This document shows, piece after piece, positions 9,302-19,467 of a stretch of 64,000 nt of DNA. Under the pieces are notes generated by a model that was not told the origin of the DNA, made no database searches, and was given only the letters and a program-made list of their open reading frames with translations. The DNA lies in NCBI RefSeq assembly GCF_000155675.2, contig NC_020911.1:2656501-2720500 (forward strand), in the 5' to 3' direction. Origin of the DNA: Octadecabacter antarcticus 307. Lineage in GTDB: Bacteria > Pseudomonadota > Alphaproteobacteria > Rhodobacterales > Rhodobacteraceae. The position numbers and the translations under genes were made by a program. Every line of letters begins with the position of its first letter. Position 1 is the first letter of the stretch.

Positions 9302-9503
9302 CTGCGCCGTTTATGTAGCTGGGACCGTTTCGACTGCCGCGCCCACCTGCCCGCGCGGTTGGACTGATCCGGCTCCGCACAGAGTTCATAAAAGCGGTTC
9401 ATACAGGCTGGATTGTGGTGTTCAACACACGACGAGCGAGCGCCTCCCTTAGATCGTCATCAGCTATCTTTTGATCGAAGCCTACCGATTTCAAACGCTT
9501 TCG
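9302..9503. other. Unassigned junction sequence between two IS elements
   Basis: No gene recognised. Probably the decayed terminus of the transposase element at 9504-11246. Confidence 0.35.
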
Positions 9504-11246
9504 CTATTTTGACCGGAGCACTGGAAAGCCCACCGTCTTTTCGGTCTCACCGTAATGCTGGACAGGCGAGCTGGCCCAGAACTGTGGGAACTGGGCAGAT
9601 TGAAAGTTGGCGATCGGAAAAGGATGCACCGCGTCCTGGCTATCAGTCTTCACTGCTGGCATTAGCCCTGCTGCGCAGAACCGTCTCAATAGCTCCCATC
9701 TCGGAAGCTCTTCGCCTACAATCCGCGTCTGAATCTCACCAAACTCCTCGAACGCCTTTTCGAATTTTTTGATACGGCTTTGGTTCGTTGGCGTAGAAGC
9801 TTCCTTGTCGAAGGACATCACAAACCATTCGAACTTGTCCTCCCTAATCAAGTCTCGGAAAATGTGAGGGACAACTCGCACCATCGCAGCTTCTTGTTCG
9901 CCAACCAGGGTAATCTTGCCATCTGGCAGCATCTTTCGCAGGCACGCAAGGTGCGCAGCCTTTGTATAGGTCTGTTTAACGACTACCCCCTTGAAACTGC
10001 CGCGGTGATCGCGGTTGGTATCTACAAGGCCGAAGTATCCGTTGCGGATCTCATTGAGAACCCGGCGTCGCGCACCTGATTCCCAAAGACCTTGCTGAAC
10101 ATCATCGGGCAGATCAATGCCGCAAGAAATGTCTTCCTCATAGGCCTTCTTCAACTTTTCCTCAAAAACCCGCCAGCTACTCTCGGCGCTGGCAAAGAAC
10201 GCGGCCTCATCAAACCTACCGCTCGGCCTTTGGAAGTGAAGCAATGGGGCGCTCACGACCTTGCCAGACTTCTGGGTGTATTGTTTACGGATATTGCGGG
10301 GCTGGCCGGCAACATCGAGGTAGTGCTCTTCGAAGAAAGCAGCAGGATCGACACGCGGGTCGAAGTTGGCATCAATCCGGAAGACATATCCACTGCGGAT
10401 GTCTGCGCTGACCGAGCAGTGAAGAGGCGTCAGGCGGCGATCAAACCGACTTTCCCAGTTTACTGAAATGACCACATCATCGTGCGCGATGCGCATATGG
10501 CTGCACCGGTCGGATGCGTCTTCCTTAGCTTTCCAATCTTGCAGTTTCGCGCGCTCAAACGCGAGCAGGATCTTTTCCAAAAAGAAAATACGACTGTAAA
10601 TACGGCTCACACCGCATTTCTTGCCCGTATCGGGGTCCGACAAAAGGCGTTGGAGGTCGTTGATACTTGCGCCATTGACCAACTCCCTGAGCAGGCGCAC
10701 CATTATCGCTCTTCTTCTTTTGTGCCTGATGGTCCAGGGAAACGGAGATACGCGCACCGGGCTGCCCTTTACAGGGTTTATGAATGATCCGGAATCCAGA
10801 AGGCTTCGGCCGCTTCCCTCTACGCGCGGGCGCGAGTTTGCCGTGCGTTCCATTGAAGATAAACTCGTCCGGTGCATCCAGATACCGAGCGCCACAACAC
10901 CCACAGACTGGCCCTTCAAGTAGTCCATTCTGTGTCATCAGCCTGTCGATTTCGTCGAGGAGATGTTCATTCGAGAAAATATTAAACGATACCTCGCAGG
11001 TTCGGTTTCCCTTTTGATGATGGCAAATGAGATTTCTCCCGTCATCCCAAGCGTGCGGATCGCCCTGATACTCGAAAACCTGGGATACCCTCGACGCCTT
11101 ATCATCACCGTCGAGCGTGTATATGCCTTTGCCAGTCGCAAGGGCTGGCAGCTTTATTGATGCGAGAAGTTTGCGTTGAGTAGCATTGCGGCCCTTGAAG
11201 GTGGGTAGCGAAAAATCTGGAGCAACACCGTCGTTGTCGTGACCTG
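9504..11246 (-). pseudogene. Unusual transposase with N-terminal zinc finger, frameshifted
   Basis: The minus strand encodes two overlapping-frame pieces. The first (about 11246-10715) has FEYQGDPHAWDDGRNLICHH and a CGCC...HKPCKG cysteine/histidine cluster like an IS1/IS1595-type zinc finger. The second (about 10720-9504) starts with an HTH-like stretch (LLRELVNGASINDLQRLL) and has acidic motifs in a DDE-like order (AHDDVVISVNWES, GYFGLVDTNRDH, DGKITLVGEQEAAM). The switch lies at an AAGAAGAAG run near 10710-10725, consistent with slippage. The right end is cut by an IS3 element at about 11250. I do not recognise the exact family and regard a DDE transposase as likely. Confidence 0.55.
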
Positions 11247-11523
11247 CGCCCCTAAAACTCCTCCAGATTTGTGTAGAGTCCGCCCAACAAAAGGACGGAC
11301 AAATGAAGGCACGATTTACAGACGAACAGATCATAGCAATTATCAAAGAACAGGAATCTGGTGAGAAGACTGCTGATGTATGTCGGCGGCACGGGATCAG
11401 TTCAGCGACGTTCTATAAATACACATCGAAGTATGGAGGCATGGAGCCGTCTGACGCGAAGCGGTTGCGGGCCTTGGAAGACGAGAACGGGAAGCTAAAG
11501 AAGCTGCTAGCGGAACAGATGCT

Positions 11524-11564
11524 CCCTTCTCGGGACATTGCTGCGCAATACCCTGTCAGGCGAG
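11524..11564 (-). repeat. Palindromic mini-insertion, copy 8
   Basis: CCCTTCTCG, stem ATTGCTGCGCAAT, then the diverged end CTGTCAGGCGAG. It inserts 41 nt into IS3 orfA between the codons for QML and DNAML. Confidence 0.85.
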
Positions 11565-11670
11565 GGACAATGCAATGTTGCGAGACATCAATTCAAAAAA
11601 ATGGTGACGCCCGTTGGGAAGCTTAAAGCTGTGGTTCACTTGATGGAAACTCATCAGGTTAGCCAGCGAC

Positions 11671-11711
11671 CATTGCCCGGCAGGCGATTGCAAAGCAATC
11701 TGCCGAGAGGG
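11671..11711 (+). repeat. Palindromic mini-insertion, copy 9
   Basis: CATTGCCCGGCAG, stem GATTGC-AAA-GCAATC, end CCGAGAGGG, in the 5' part of IS3 orfB. Confidence 0.9.
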
Positions 11712-12110
11712 GGCGTGCGATGTCTTGCAAGTTGATCGATCAACGGTGCGGTATCCGTCTCGCCGTGGCGATGACGCTGAGTTGCGTGATGCCATCAAGC
11801 GGGTTTCGAGGGAGCGGCGACGGTTTGGTTGCCGTCGTGTTCATGTGATGATCGCGCGCGAAGGCTTTGCGGTGAACCACAAAAAGGTGAGACGCATTTA
11901 CACTGAAGAGAAGCTCCAAGTGCGTCGTAGGGGCGGTAGAAAGCGCGCTTTGGGCACGCGGAAGCCGATGGTGCTGCCTGTGATGGTCCTAACCAGAGAT
12001 GGTCATTAGATTTTGTGTCTGACGCGCTGACTGACGGTCGCCGGTTTCGTATTCTGACGGTTGTCGATGACTTCAGCCGCGAGAACCTGGTACTTGTCGC
12101 GGACACATCA

Positions 12111-12411
12111 TGCTGAGCGCGGCAAACCCCAAACCATACGTGTCGATAACGTCCTATGCGCGGAATGATTAGCTGAATTGGCGTCAGGTTATTGTCGCAT
12201 CGAGGCGTCTCGACACGTTAGAAGCATTGCTCAGTTTGGCATTTTGGTCAACGAACTGTCTCTCCCATAACAAACACAGAGTACGCTTTTGCGGCTCTCA
12301 CCGTCCTTAAGACGAGATCTTTGGGTCGTTGAGCAGAAGGCCTAAACATTATCTACGAGGTCAGTTGTCTGCCTCCACGGCCCTTACAGAGAAAGGTCCT
12401 ACTGCTGTCGA
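12111..12411. other. Scrambled IS debris
   Basis: Short pieces of IS3-like sequence at the left, then unrecognised sequence. No intact gene. Confidence 0.4.
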
Positions 12412-13672
12412 TCACCCCTCAAAGAAGGGGCGATATGGTTCGCCGTGCTTGATGATCCCATGAACGGTTCGGGCCATCTTCGCTGCGATTGCGGTGTACG
12501 CCTTTCGGCGCAAATGGGTGTTGTGACGGTCTTTGGCGATGTAGCGCTCGAACTTGTCGCGGAAGCTGTTGGTGCGCTGCAGAATAGCAACCTGTCCAGC
12601 CATCCAAAGCGTTCGACGAAGCCGAGCATTGCCATATTTTGACAGTTTGGTTTGCCCTCTGAATGTACCTGATTGCATAGTCGCAAGGTCCATTCCACAG
12701 AACTTCGAAAACTGCCGGTGATGACGAAAGCGCCGTACATCCCCAGCTTCTGCCAAAATTGTCAAAGCATTGCGTATTCCGGGGCAATCCGGCCACCCAT
12801 ACCGATTTGATCCGGCCGGGGGTTCCGGGGCATCCGGCCACCCCCCTTTGACCTGATTTAGTGTGCTGCGAGGCGATCTGTAGCAGGGCTACTCTGACGT
12901 TCCTTTTGAACATGCTTATCGCGTCGGAATCTGCGGCAACCGGCAGTCCGACTGATACTTTGGCAGTCTCGTAGATATCTGAAAGTAAACGCTCTTTTGC
13001 AACCTTGAGGCCCACCACATCCCAAGCGTCAGCGATGAATGCCTCCTTGCTCATGGCTGAGATCAAGTGTGGTGACGGATAACGTTCAAGGAAAGCAAAG
13101 AACCAGTCACTGCGAGAACTGCGAGAACTGCGATGGAAACGATCAGCTTCAGGAAAATACAGCGGCAGATAATGGGTTAAAACTCGGTGCCACAACTCGG
13201 TGCCACAACTCGGTCTTCGACTTGGATACGATGTCATGCGTTTTGGAAAGCTCTTGGATGTCGTTAGTGCCACGCACGAGGGGGTCATGATAAAACTGCT
13301 CGTTCCCGATCTCCATCATGTGAAGAATGACCTGGGCATCCTTAGGGTCGTTTTTGTCCCAACTGTTGTGCAAGGCCTCTCGCGTTCTGGCCAGGGCCAC
13401 AGATGACACCAACTTCAACTCAAAACCTGCTGCGGCAAGATGATAAGCCAAGGCACGGTGATAATTACCCGTTGCTTCAAAAGCTACACGGACAGGGCGG
13501 CCGTAGCAGGCAAGCGATGTGATTAGACGATTGAAGTCGTCTAGCTGGTTCAGAACAGTCAAACGACGGCGGCGCTTCTTGTCCGCAATAGCAATGAGAC
13601 CTTCGTCGCGGGCCTTCGAGATATCGATGGCCACCAAAACGGGCGCAGTTTGTGTAATAATGATATCGGTCA
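12412..13672 (-). pseudogene. IS110-family transposase, multiply broken
   Basis: The N-terminal DEDD domain begins MTDIIITQTAPVLVAIDISKARDEG with the first catalytic Asp (AIDISK), then FEATGNYHRALAYHLA and NDPKDAQVILHMM. The C-terminal piece (TILAEAGDVRRFRHHRQFSKFCGMDLA, then GNARLRRTLWMAGQVAI) is in a different frame. Between them lie a 13-bp tandem duplication near 13180-13207, a 9-bp one near 13107-13133, and an inserted fragment of IS21-like terminal repeats at 12768-12850. It contains no hairpin element, unlike the other IS110 copy at 38723. Confidence 0.8.
12768..12850. mobile_element. IS21-like terminus fragment inside IS110
   Basis: Repeated units of the kind TCCGGGGCATCCGGCCACCC and GATCCGGCCGGGGG resemble the multiple terminal repeats of IS21 elements. 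They replace part of the central IS110 coding region, just upstream of its TILAEAG motif. Confidence 0.5.
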
Positions 13673-13810
13673 TAGTTGGTCTCCTTTGCGGTGTGGTTTG
13701 TACAAAACCACCGTAGGGACCTGAGGCACGGCTATGACCACCTGCTGCGTTATTTGGGGCTGCGCAGGCAGTCATAGCCTTAAATTAGCGATATTCCGAA
13801 GGTGTTATGG

Positions 13811-14119
13811 CCCTGAATATATCAGCGGGACCTTGATGACATGGGCTGAAAAGCACGGTGTTCGGCTTGAACACATCCAGCCAGGCAAACCTCAACAGAA
13901 TGCCAATATCGAGCGCTACAATCGCACCGTTCGCGGCGAATGGCTGGCCAATACATCTTTGAAACGATTGAGGAGGCCCAAAAACAGGCGACAGAATGGC
14001 TCTGGACTTACAACAATGAGAGACCCAACATGGGCATCGGCGGCATAACACCCGCAATGAAACTGAAAACAGCCGCGTGAATCCTACGGCTGAGCCCCAT
14101 TAAAAATGGGGGGATTACC
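13811..14119 (+). mobile_element. 3' fragment of the IS3 type present at 1064-2211
   Basis: Encodes GPEYISGTLMTWAEKHGVRLEHI and GKPQQNANIERYNRTVRGEW (with the catalytic Glu), then a frame break before the WTYNNERPNMGIGGITPAMKLKTAA end. It terminates in the inverted repeat GGGGGGATTACC at 14108-14119. Confidence 0.8.
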
Positions 14120-14190
14120 ATCCGACCCACGGAATTTTGACCCCTGATGAGGCCTATGCTAGCAGAATAGAACCACTGAAATTAGCAGCC
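14120..14190 (+). mobile_element. Tail of another IS3-family orfB
   Basis: Encodes HGILTPDEAYASRIEPLKLAA followed by a stop, the usual C-terminus of a further IS3 type. Only about 70 bp remain, joined directly to the terminal repeat of the preceding IS fragment. Confidence 0.55.
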
Positions 14191-14356
14191 TGAAATGAAA
14201 CCCTGATCCACCTCAACAAGGCTGCAAAGCGGTCGAATTAACAAGACCACCTCTGACCTCAAGTCAGCTTCCTCTGACAGCACCTTCGTTGCTGCTTGGT
14301 TAGATCAAGACCTCATCATGGCAAGTTCTTGCAAATTGGCGTTTTAATGAGTTGCA

Positions 14357-15232
14357 CTACAACTGCTGCTGCCTGTTAAGGAGATCTGCAAGAGCTGGAT
14401 GTGGAAATTTTCTGGGTAATGTCACTGCATAAAAAGGCTCGACAAACCCCAGCTCAAACGGAGATGTTGCGACAGATCCGGCTATAATTTCATCTGCAAG
14501 CACTACGGCGGGCGCAACCGCTACGCCAATGCCGTCGCGGGCAAGAAGACGTACCATCGCCATGTCATCTACGTTTGCGACGATATTTGGCTGAACACCC
14601 AGCTTAACAATCAGGTTTTCGAATCCTGCGCGGATTACGCTTTCAGTTGGTAAGATTAATGGAACGTTTTCCAGTAAGTCTGACAGCGTTTCTTGCACCA
14701 TAAAATCAGCCCTGCCATGAAGTCCCACAGTCTGCTCAGCGATCTTTTGGGCTGCAAAATACACTCCCGTTTCACTGTGTGGCACTTCAGTCGTTAACAC
14801 GACATCAAGAATCTGTGTGGTCAGATCCTCCAAGAGAAGTTTGGTGTTGCCAGACTTCAACGCAATATTAAAACTGCCGTTCGCAATCAAAGGACGTAAA
14901 AACTGAAGCTGAAAGTTACGCGAAAGTGTAGACAGGGCTCCAACACGTAATGGTCTTGAAACTGTCCCAGTCTGGTTCAACGTCGATAGTAGCTCGTCCC
15001 CAGTAGAATAAATGCGATCCGCGTAATCAAGTGCGATCCGCCCAGCTTCAGTCAGAACCAACGACCGTCCAACCCGATCAAAAAGGCTTTGGCCAATCCG
15101 GTCTTCCAGCTGTTTGATCTGAATGGAAATTGCCGATTGCGAAATGTTTAATCGCGCAGCCGTCCGGCCAAGGTGCCCCTCGGTTGCGACCTCGCGAAAA
15201 TACCGCAAGTGATGATAATTTAGAGTCTCCAT
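14357..15232 (-). CDS. LysR-family transcriptional regulator, divergent from sbtA
   Basis: A 291-residue protein with the LysR winged helix-turn-helix at residues 5-65 (NYHHLRYFREVATEGHLGRTAARLNISQSAISIQIKQLEDRIGQSLFDR) and a substrate-binding domain from about residue 90. The gene is intact and shares a 96-bp spacer with the SbtA-type transporter that runs the other way. That arrangement is typical of a LysR regulator controlling its divergent neighbour and itself. By analogy with carbon-uptake regulators the inducer could reflect inorganic carbon status, but that is inference from context only. Confidence 0.85.
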   Translation of the reverse strand: METLNYHHLRYFREVATEGHLGRTAARLNISQSAISIQIKQLEDRIGQSLFDRVGRSLVLTEAGRIALDYADRIYSTGDELLSTLNQTGTVSRPLRVGALSTLSRNFQLQFLRPLIANGSFNIALKSGNTKLLLEDLTTQILDVVLTTEVPHSETGVYFAAQKIAEQTVGLHGRADFMVQETLSDLLENVPLILPTESVIRAGFENLIVKLGVQPNIVANVDDMAMVRLLARDGIGVAVAPAVVLADEIIAGSVATSPFELGFVEPFYAVTLPRKFPHPALADLLNRQQQL

Positions 15233-15328
15233 TGTTCTTTTTCATAGAACATATTCATATAAAAGATATATTTTTATTTCATGTCGTGGGTGGTTATAGC
15301 GTTCAGGTAACAAGCAAGGAAGCCCACA
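15233..15328. promoter_or_regulatory. Shared divergent promoter/operator region
   Basis: A 96-bp AT-rich spacer between the LysR gene and sbtA. Near 15247-15275 it contains AT-rich imperfect dyads around CATATTCATATAAAAGATATA, a plausible LysR site (T-N11-A type). The transporter start is preceded by CAAGGAAG. Confidence 0.45.
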
Positions 15329-16420
15329 ATGGATATTATGATTTCGATCGCCAGCACTGTTGTTGACCAGCTACAAAAGCCGACGCTTGCGTTTATGATC
15401 GGCGGAATGCTTTTAGCCGCTCTTGGCAGTAAGTTCGAAGTGCCCGATCCTGTCTATAAATTTATTGTTATCCTGCTTTTATTGAAAGTTGGATTGGGCG
15501 CTGGAATATCCGTACGTGACGCTGATCTTTACTCCCTTTTGGTACCAGCGATTGGTGCCGCCCTGACCGGTATCGCGATTGTCATTTTAGGTAGCAGGAC
15601 CCTCGCAAGATGGCGCGGCGTGTCACAGGTTGACGGCTTGGCCACTGCCGGGCTTTTTGGGGCAGTATCCGCATCCACACTGGCCGCCGGAATGGCGATA
15701 CTTGATGACGAAGGCATCCCACACGAGGGCTTTATTGGTGCTCTATATCCATTCATGGATATCGCCGCACTTGTGACTGCCATTGTTATGGCAAAAGTGG
15801 CATCCGCACGGCGCATAGCAACATCAATTTCGCTCCAACCGTCGGGGGCAGCCAACATAATGGGGCCATCTTTATCGCCCCTTGCTTTGCAATACTCAGT
15901 TGACACAAGCACCATCGAAAGCGGTCTAATCCGTGGCATTCTCTTGGACACATTCCGCAGCCCTGCGATTTCAGCGTTGTTGGTCGGCCTTGCGATTGGA
16001 ATCTTCACAGAGCCAGATTCAGTTTACAAAAGCTTTTATGAGCCACTGTTCCGCGGCTTTCTTTCAATCCTGATGCTGATTATGGGAATGGAAGCTTGGT
16101 CGCGCTTTGCAGAATTGCGTAAGGTAGCACATGCCTACATCCTGTATGGGATCACCGCACCTATTATCCACGGCCTGTTGGGGTTTGGTGTCGGTATGAT
16201 CGCCCATTCGATGACAGGGTTTTCGGCGGGTGGTGTTGTTTTGCTGGCCGTGATGGCTTCGTCCAGTTCAGACATCTCAGGTCCGCCGACAATGCGCGGC
16301 GCCCTCCCAGAAGCCAACCCTTCGGCCTATGTCGGAACATCGACAGGATTGGGAACACCAATCGCGATTTTAAGCATACCGATGTACATCGCCCTCGCAG
16401 AGGCTCTGATCGGATGGTAG
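15329..16420 (+). CDS. sbtA: Sodium-dependent bicarbonate transporter, SbtA family
   Basis: A 363-residue inner-membrane protein of the SbtA (DUF897) family, which imports bicarbonate with sodium. It has about ten hydrophobic segments in two inverted halves. The first half includes LAFMIGGMLLAALGSKFEVPDPVYKF, GLGAGISVRD and FGAVSASTLAAGMA. The second half includes FRGFLSILMLIMGMEAWSRFAEL and the serine-rich VLLAVMASSSSDISGPPTMRGALPEANPS motif, where substrate and sodium are expected to bind. No SbtB PII-like gene is adjacent. The divergent LysR gene probably regulates it. In a heterotroph the likely job is to supply bicarbonate for anaplerotic carboxylation. Confidence 0.85.
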   Translation: MDIMISIASTVVDQLQKPTLAFMIGGMLLAALGSKFEVPDPVYKFIVILLLLKVGLGAGISVRDADLYSLLVPAIGAALTGIAIVILGSRTLARWRGVSQVDGLATAGLFGAVSASTLAAGMAILDDEGIPHEGFIGALYPFMDIAALVTAIVMAKVASARRIATSISLQPSGAANIMGPSLSPLALQYSVDTSTIESGLIRGILLDTFRSPAISALLVGLAIGIFTEPDSVYKSFYEPLFRGFLSILMLIMGMEAWSRFAELRKVAHAYILYGITAPIIHGLLGFGVGMIAHSMTGFSAGGVVLLAVMASSSSDISGPPTMRGALPEANPSAYVGTSTGLGTPIAILSIPMYIALAEALIGW

Positions 16421-16628
16421 AGGTAGTAGATTTAAATAAAAGTGTGCTCTGGAACTAGCAGCTTCAAGCGACTCTGTTACACAAATCGGCTGATGTACGG
16501 GGCTCCCCATTCCCAAGCGGATTCAGTCCACGGATTTTGTGACAGGAATGCCACGCGCGGTGTAGCCATTCAGGACAGCGCTACGCACCTGAACCTCTGC
16601 GACCTGACGGTCAAAGTCCCGCTCCATG

Positions 16629-16668
16629 CGCTGCTCGGCAGGCGATTGCGAAGCAATCTGGCGAGAGG
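16629..16668 (+). repeat. Palindromic mini-insertion, copy 10
   Basis: CGCTGCTCGGCAG, stem GATTGC-GAA-GCAATC, end GCGAGAGG, before the C-terminal RDFDRQVAEVQ region of IS5. Confidence 0.85.
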
Positions 16669-16853
16669 ATGCCGTTGACCCAGCAGATTCACACACAGCA
16701 TTCAATGCCTGGAAGGGTTAGCATCGGCGGATCTCCAATGTTGCTGCCGGTGACCTCAACAGCGCGAACCTCCAACGTTTGCGCGTCGATCCCGAGATGA
16801 ATCTTGCGTGCATTCCACTCACTTTCACCCTCGACCTTGATCCCGGTGCTATC

Positions 16854-16868
16854 CACTGCCGGGCAACG
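16854..16868 (-). repeat. Collapsed hairpin element (end only)
   Basis: Only the CGTTGCCCGGCAGTG end remains, just upstream of the DSTGIK motif of IS5 transposase. The same site region in the 33698 copy carries a full element at 34635. It looks like loss of the central palindrome. Confidence 0.5.
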
Positions 16869-17206
16869 GAAGGTGTGGCGCCCCAGTTCATCTCTGGATC
16901 GAACCAGATCGTCAGTGATCCGTGGCGCTTCATCGCCTCATTGAAGGCAGTCCAGTTCGAAGTCTTGTACGTCGGCGCCGTGGGTTTTCTCATGCAAGCC
17001 AGCTACCACACTGGATTCATAAATGAACCCCAAACCAGATTTGTGCTTAAGAGCCGATGCGATAGGGTAATCGTCGCAACCCAGTTTAGAATGTGCCTCG
17101 GCGACATTTGAAGCCCTAATAATTAATTCTATGTTAAAGATTTGAGCCTGATGCCTCCAGCCAGTTATGAACATATCAGATTCAGCACAGCGCAAAATTT
17201 CTTGTA

Positions 17207-18466
17207 TCACGCTCGCGCTCTCAACTGTGACACCCCTATCCAGCTCAGACTTATCATGACCCCGGCAGTGCTAAGGCACAATGGAAGACCGCCCATCTGG
17301 TATGTGAAACCGGACAGGACTGTTCCAATAAGACGTCCTGCCGCGTTGGACATATAGTAAAAACCTACATCCATCGTGACCCGTTTTGCATCCGTGAAGC
17401 TGAGGATCAGGAACGAATGTAGCGCTGAGTTCACAGCGAATATGCCACCAAAGACCAATAGCCCCAGAACGATTGTTATGGTCAACGACGTGGAAGGTTC
17501 GGGGACTATCCAGACCAGACCAGCAAGCAATGCTGGCACAATGATGAGCAGACCGACCCATCGTTTGGCTTGCCCGAGGATCTCCGCCTCTGTGCGCGAT
17601 GCCGCCTTCAATATGCGCGGAGCCAAGCCTTGGACCACACCATAGAAAATAGTCCAAGCCGCCATGAACGTCCCAATCATAAAGAATGCAGCCTGGTTTC
17701 CCTCAGTGCTTCCGTCCGACAGCACCGCATAAAAATAAATCGGGATGCCAACCACAAACCACACGTCCCGTGCCCCAAACAGGAATAGCCGCGCGGCACT
17801 CAACCAGTTGATATTGCGGTTCTTGGAAAACACCTCGGAGAATTTCGCACCTTTGCGTCCAACCGGAAGGCCTGTCGGCATGCCAATCACCACCCCGACA
17901 AGTATCACAAAGAGGATTGCCGCCATGGTCAGCACCGATGGCACAAATCCGAAGATAGCCAGCAGCACCGCGCCCAACAGGAAACCGCTGCCTTTTACAG
18001 CGTTCTTCGATCCCGTCAGCATAGCCACCCAACGGAATAGTCCCCCACCGTCAGTTGGGGCAAGAATTTTGACGGCACTCTTGGAGCTCATCTTGGCCAA
18101 ATCCTTGGCTACCCCAGACATCCCCTGCACCAGCATAACAAACACGACAGACGCGGTGATGCCCCAAGCAGGATCAAGTTGCGCCAATGCCAAGAGCGCC
18201 ACAACCTGCAAGGAAAGCCCGGCATAAAGCGTTGCGGTCAGACCAAACCGGGCCGCGATCCATCCAGCGGACAGGTTGGTCACAACCCCTGCGACCTCAT
18301 AAAGCACAAACAGATATGCCAGTTGCACCGGCGAAAAGCCAAGCGTGTGGAAATGCAGCAGGACGAGCATCCGCAGTGCCCCGTCTGTCAGCATGAAGGC
18401 CCAATAGGCCGCAGTTACGGTGACGTATGCCCCAAATCCAGCGGCCCGTTCCGGCGAACGTTTCAC
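17207..18466 (-). CDS. arsJ: ArsJ, organoarsenical efflux permease (MFS)
   Basis: A 419-residue major facilitator protein with about 12 membrane segments, matching the ArsJ family that exports 1-arseno-3-phosphoglycerate, which then breaks down outside the cell to arsenate. It starts with a GTG at 18466 that overlaps the stop of the upstream GAPDH gene by four bases, so the two are translationally coupled. Family hints are the [21 protein letters not shown] loop and the conserved [44 protein letters not shown] region. It is the third gene of an ArsRC-GAPDH-ArsJ operon, and this context is diagnostic. Confidence 0.92.
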   Translation of the reverse strand: MKRSPERAAGFGAYVTVTAAYWAFMLTDGALRMLVLLHFHTLGFSPVQLAYLFVLYEVAGVVTNLSAGWIAARFGLTATLYAGLSLQVVALLALAQLDPAWGITASVVFVMLVQGMSGVAKDLAKMSSKSAVKILAPTDGGGLFRWVAMLTGSKNAVKGSGFLLGAVLLAIFGFVPSVLTMAAILFVILVGVVIGMPTGLPVGRKGAKFSEVFSKNRNINWLSAARLFLFGARDVWFVVGIPIYFYAVLSDGSTEGNQAAFFMIGTFMAAWTIFYGVVQGLAPRILKAASRTEAEILGQAKRWVGLLIIVPALLAGLVWIVPEPSTSLTITIVLGLLVFGGIFAVNSALHSFLILSFTDAKRVTMDVGFYYMSNAAGRLIGTVLSGFTYQMGGLPLCLSTAGVMISLSWIGVSQLRARA

Positions 18467-19461
18467 AGCTTGCCGCCAACCATCAAAGCCACATCAACCA
18501 AGCGGTGCGCGTAGCCATATTCGTTGTCGTACCACGCATAAACTTTTAGCTGCGTTCCGTTCACCACCATGGTTGAGAGCGCATCAATGATGCTGCTGCG
18601 GGTGTCATTCGTATAATCTGACGAGACGAGAGGGCGCGTTTCATACCCAAGGATACCTTTCAGCGGCCCCTGAGACGCGGCCTTGAATAGATCATTGACC
18701 TCTTGCACAGTCGTCTCACGGGCCATTTCAAACACGCAGTCGGTTATGGATGCGTTGAGCAGCGGCACGCGCACGGCATGGCCGTTCAGCTTTCCTGTCA
18801 GTTCGGGATAGATCAGCGTAATGGCCGTGGCGGACCCCGTGGTGGTCGGTATCAGGTTGGTCAGCGCCGAACGTGCCCGCCGCAAATCTTTCGCTGGGCG
18901 ATCCACAATGGTTTGTGTGTTGGTCACATCATGGATCGTGGTGATTGACCCGTGTTTGATGCCGATCCCTTCAAGCAAAACCTTCACGACTGGAGCAAGA
19001 CAGTTGGTCGTGCAGCTTGCAGCCGTCACAATCTGATGCGTGTTTTCGTCGTAAATGTCATCGTTGACCCCATAGACGATGTTGGCCGTTGGCCCGTCCT
19101 TGACCGGAGCGGAGACGATGACCTTTTTCACGCCCGCCGCAAAATAAGTGGCCAACTTGGCCTCAGTCTTGAACGCACCGGTGCAATCAATCACCACGTC
19201 CACACCCTCCAGCGGTAGGTCTTCTAAATTGCGGCTGCTGGTCACAGGGATACTGGTGCCATCGATGGTGATCGAACCCTCATCCGCCGAAAACACCGCT
19301 GGCCAACGCCCGTGGATGGAATCAAATTCCAACAGGTGTGCATGCATCGCGGGATCACCCACAGCGTCATTGATAAAAGCGATCTTTGCACCCCGTTCCA
19401 ACAGCGGGCGCAATGCAAGTTTACCGATACGACCGAGGCCATTAAGAGCATAAGTGGTCAT
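18463..19461 (-). CDS. ArsJ-associated glyceraldehyde-3-phosphate dehydrogenase
   Basis: A 332-residue type I GAPDH. It has the NAD-binding [14 protein letters not shown] start and the catalytic Cys in [14 protein letters not shown], followed by [18 protein letters not shown]. Paired with ArsJ, this enzyme uses arsenate in place of phosphate to make 1-arseno-3-phosphoglycerate, the substrate exported by ArsJ. It begins 7 bp after the ArsRC stop and overlaps arsJ by four bases. It is probably not the housekeeping GAPDH, given its fixed place in the arsenic operon. Confidence 0.9.
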   Translation of the reverse strand: MTTYALNGLGRIGKLALRPLLERGAKIAFINDAVGDPAMHAHLLEFDSIHGRWPAVFSADEGSITIDGTSIPVTSSRNLEDLPLEGVDVVIDCTGAFKTEAKLATYFAAGVKKVIVSAPVKDGPTANIVYGVNDDIYDENTHQIVTAASCTTNCLAPVVKVLLEGIGIKHGSITTIHDVTNTQTIVDRPAKDLRRARSALTNLIPTTTGSATAITLIYPELTGKLNGHAVRVPLLNASITDCVFEMARETTVQEVNDLFKAASQGPLKGILGYETRPLVSSDYTNDTRSSIIDALSTMVVNGTQLKVYAWYDNEYGYAHRLVDVALMVGGKL

Positions 19462-19467
19462 TGTTTT

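Larger units (their letters stand above)
11303..12109 (+). pseudogene. IS3 orfA/orfB, broken and truncated
   Basis: orfA: MKARFTDEQIIAIIKEQESG with HTH (TADVCRRHGISSATFYKYTSKYGGM), interrupted after LLAEQML by the hairpin at 11524-11564. Past it the frame continues as DNAMLRDINSKKW. orfB: MVTPVGKLKAVVHLMETHQVSQR, then the hairpin at 11671-11711, then ACDVLQVDRSTVRYPSRR and the HTH/linker up to RWSLDFVSDALTDGRRFRIL, which holds the first catalytic Asp. The remaining catalytic Asp and Glu are deleted. Confidence 0.8.
11250..12110 (+). mobile_element. IS3-family element (third type), truncated, two hairpin insertions
   Basis: Starts near TGCGCCCCTAAAACTCCTCC and carries orfA (ATG 11303) and orfB. 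The 3' part is lost after the core motif SRENLVLVADTS, where a short piece of a different IS3 type ([11 protein letters not shown]) is joined. The sequence beyond about 12110 is scrambled. Hairpin elements at 11524 and 11671 break both genes. Confidence 0.75.
16480..17045 (-). mobile_element. IS5-family element with internal deletions and hairpin insertion
   Basis: On the minus strand the transposase starts MRKPTAPTYKTSNWTAFNEAMKRHGSLTIWFDPEMNW (start 16993). It jumps over a deletion to DSTGIKVEGESEWNARK, and over a second one to the C-terminal RDFDRQVAEVQVRSAVLNGYTARGIPV. One full hairpin element lies at 16629-16668 and one collapsed remnant at 16854-16868. It is related to the IS5 copy at 33698-35139. 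Confidence 0.75.

Noticed and set aside
13371..13388. CCTCTCGCG in the IS110 gene as a hairpin element
   Set aside because: The transposase frame runs through without extra bases and no CTGCCGGGCA end follows.
18633..18642. GAGAGGGCGCG in the GAPDH gene as a hairpin-element end
   Set aside because: No matching second end or stem nearby, and the protein sequence is continuous; chance match.
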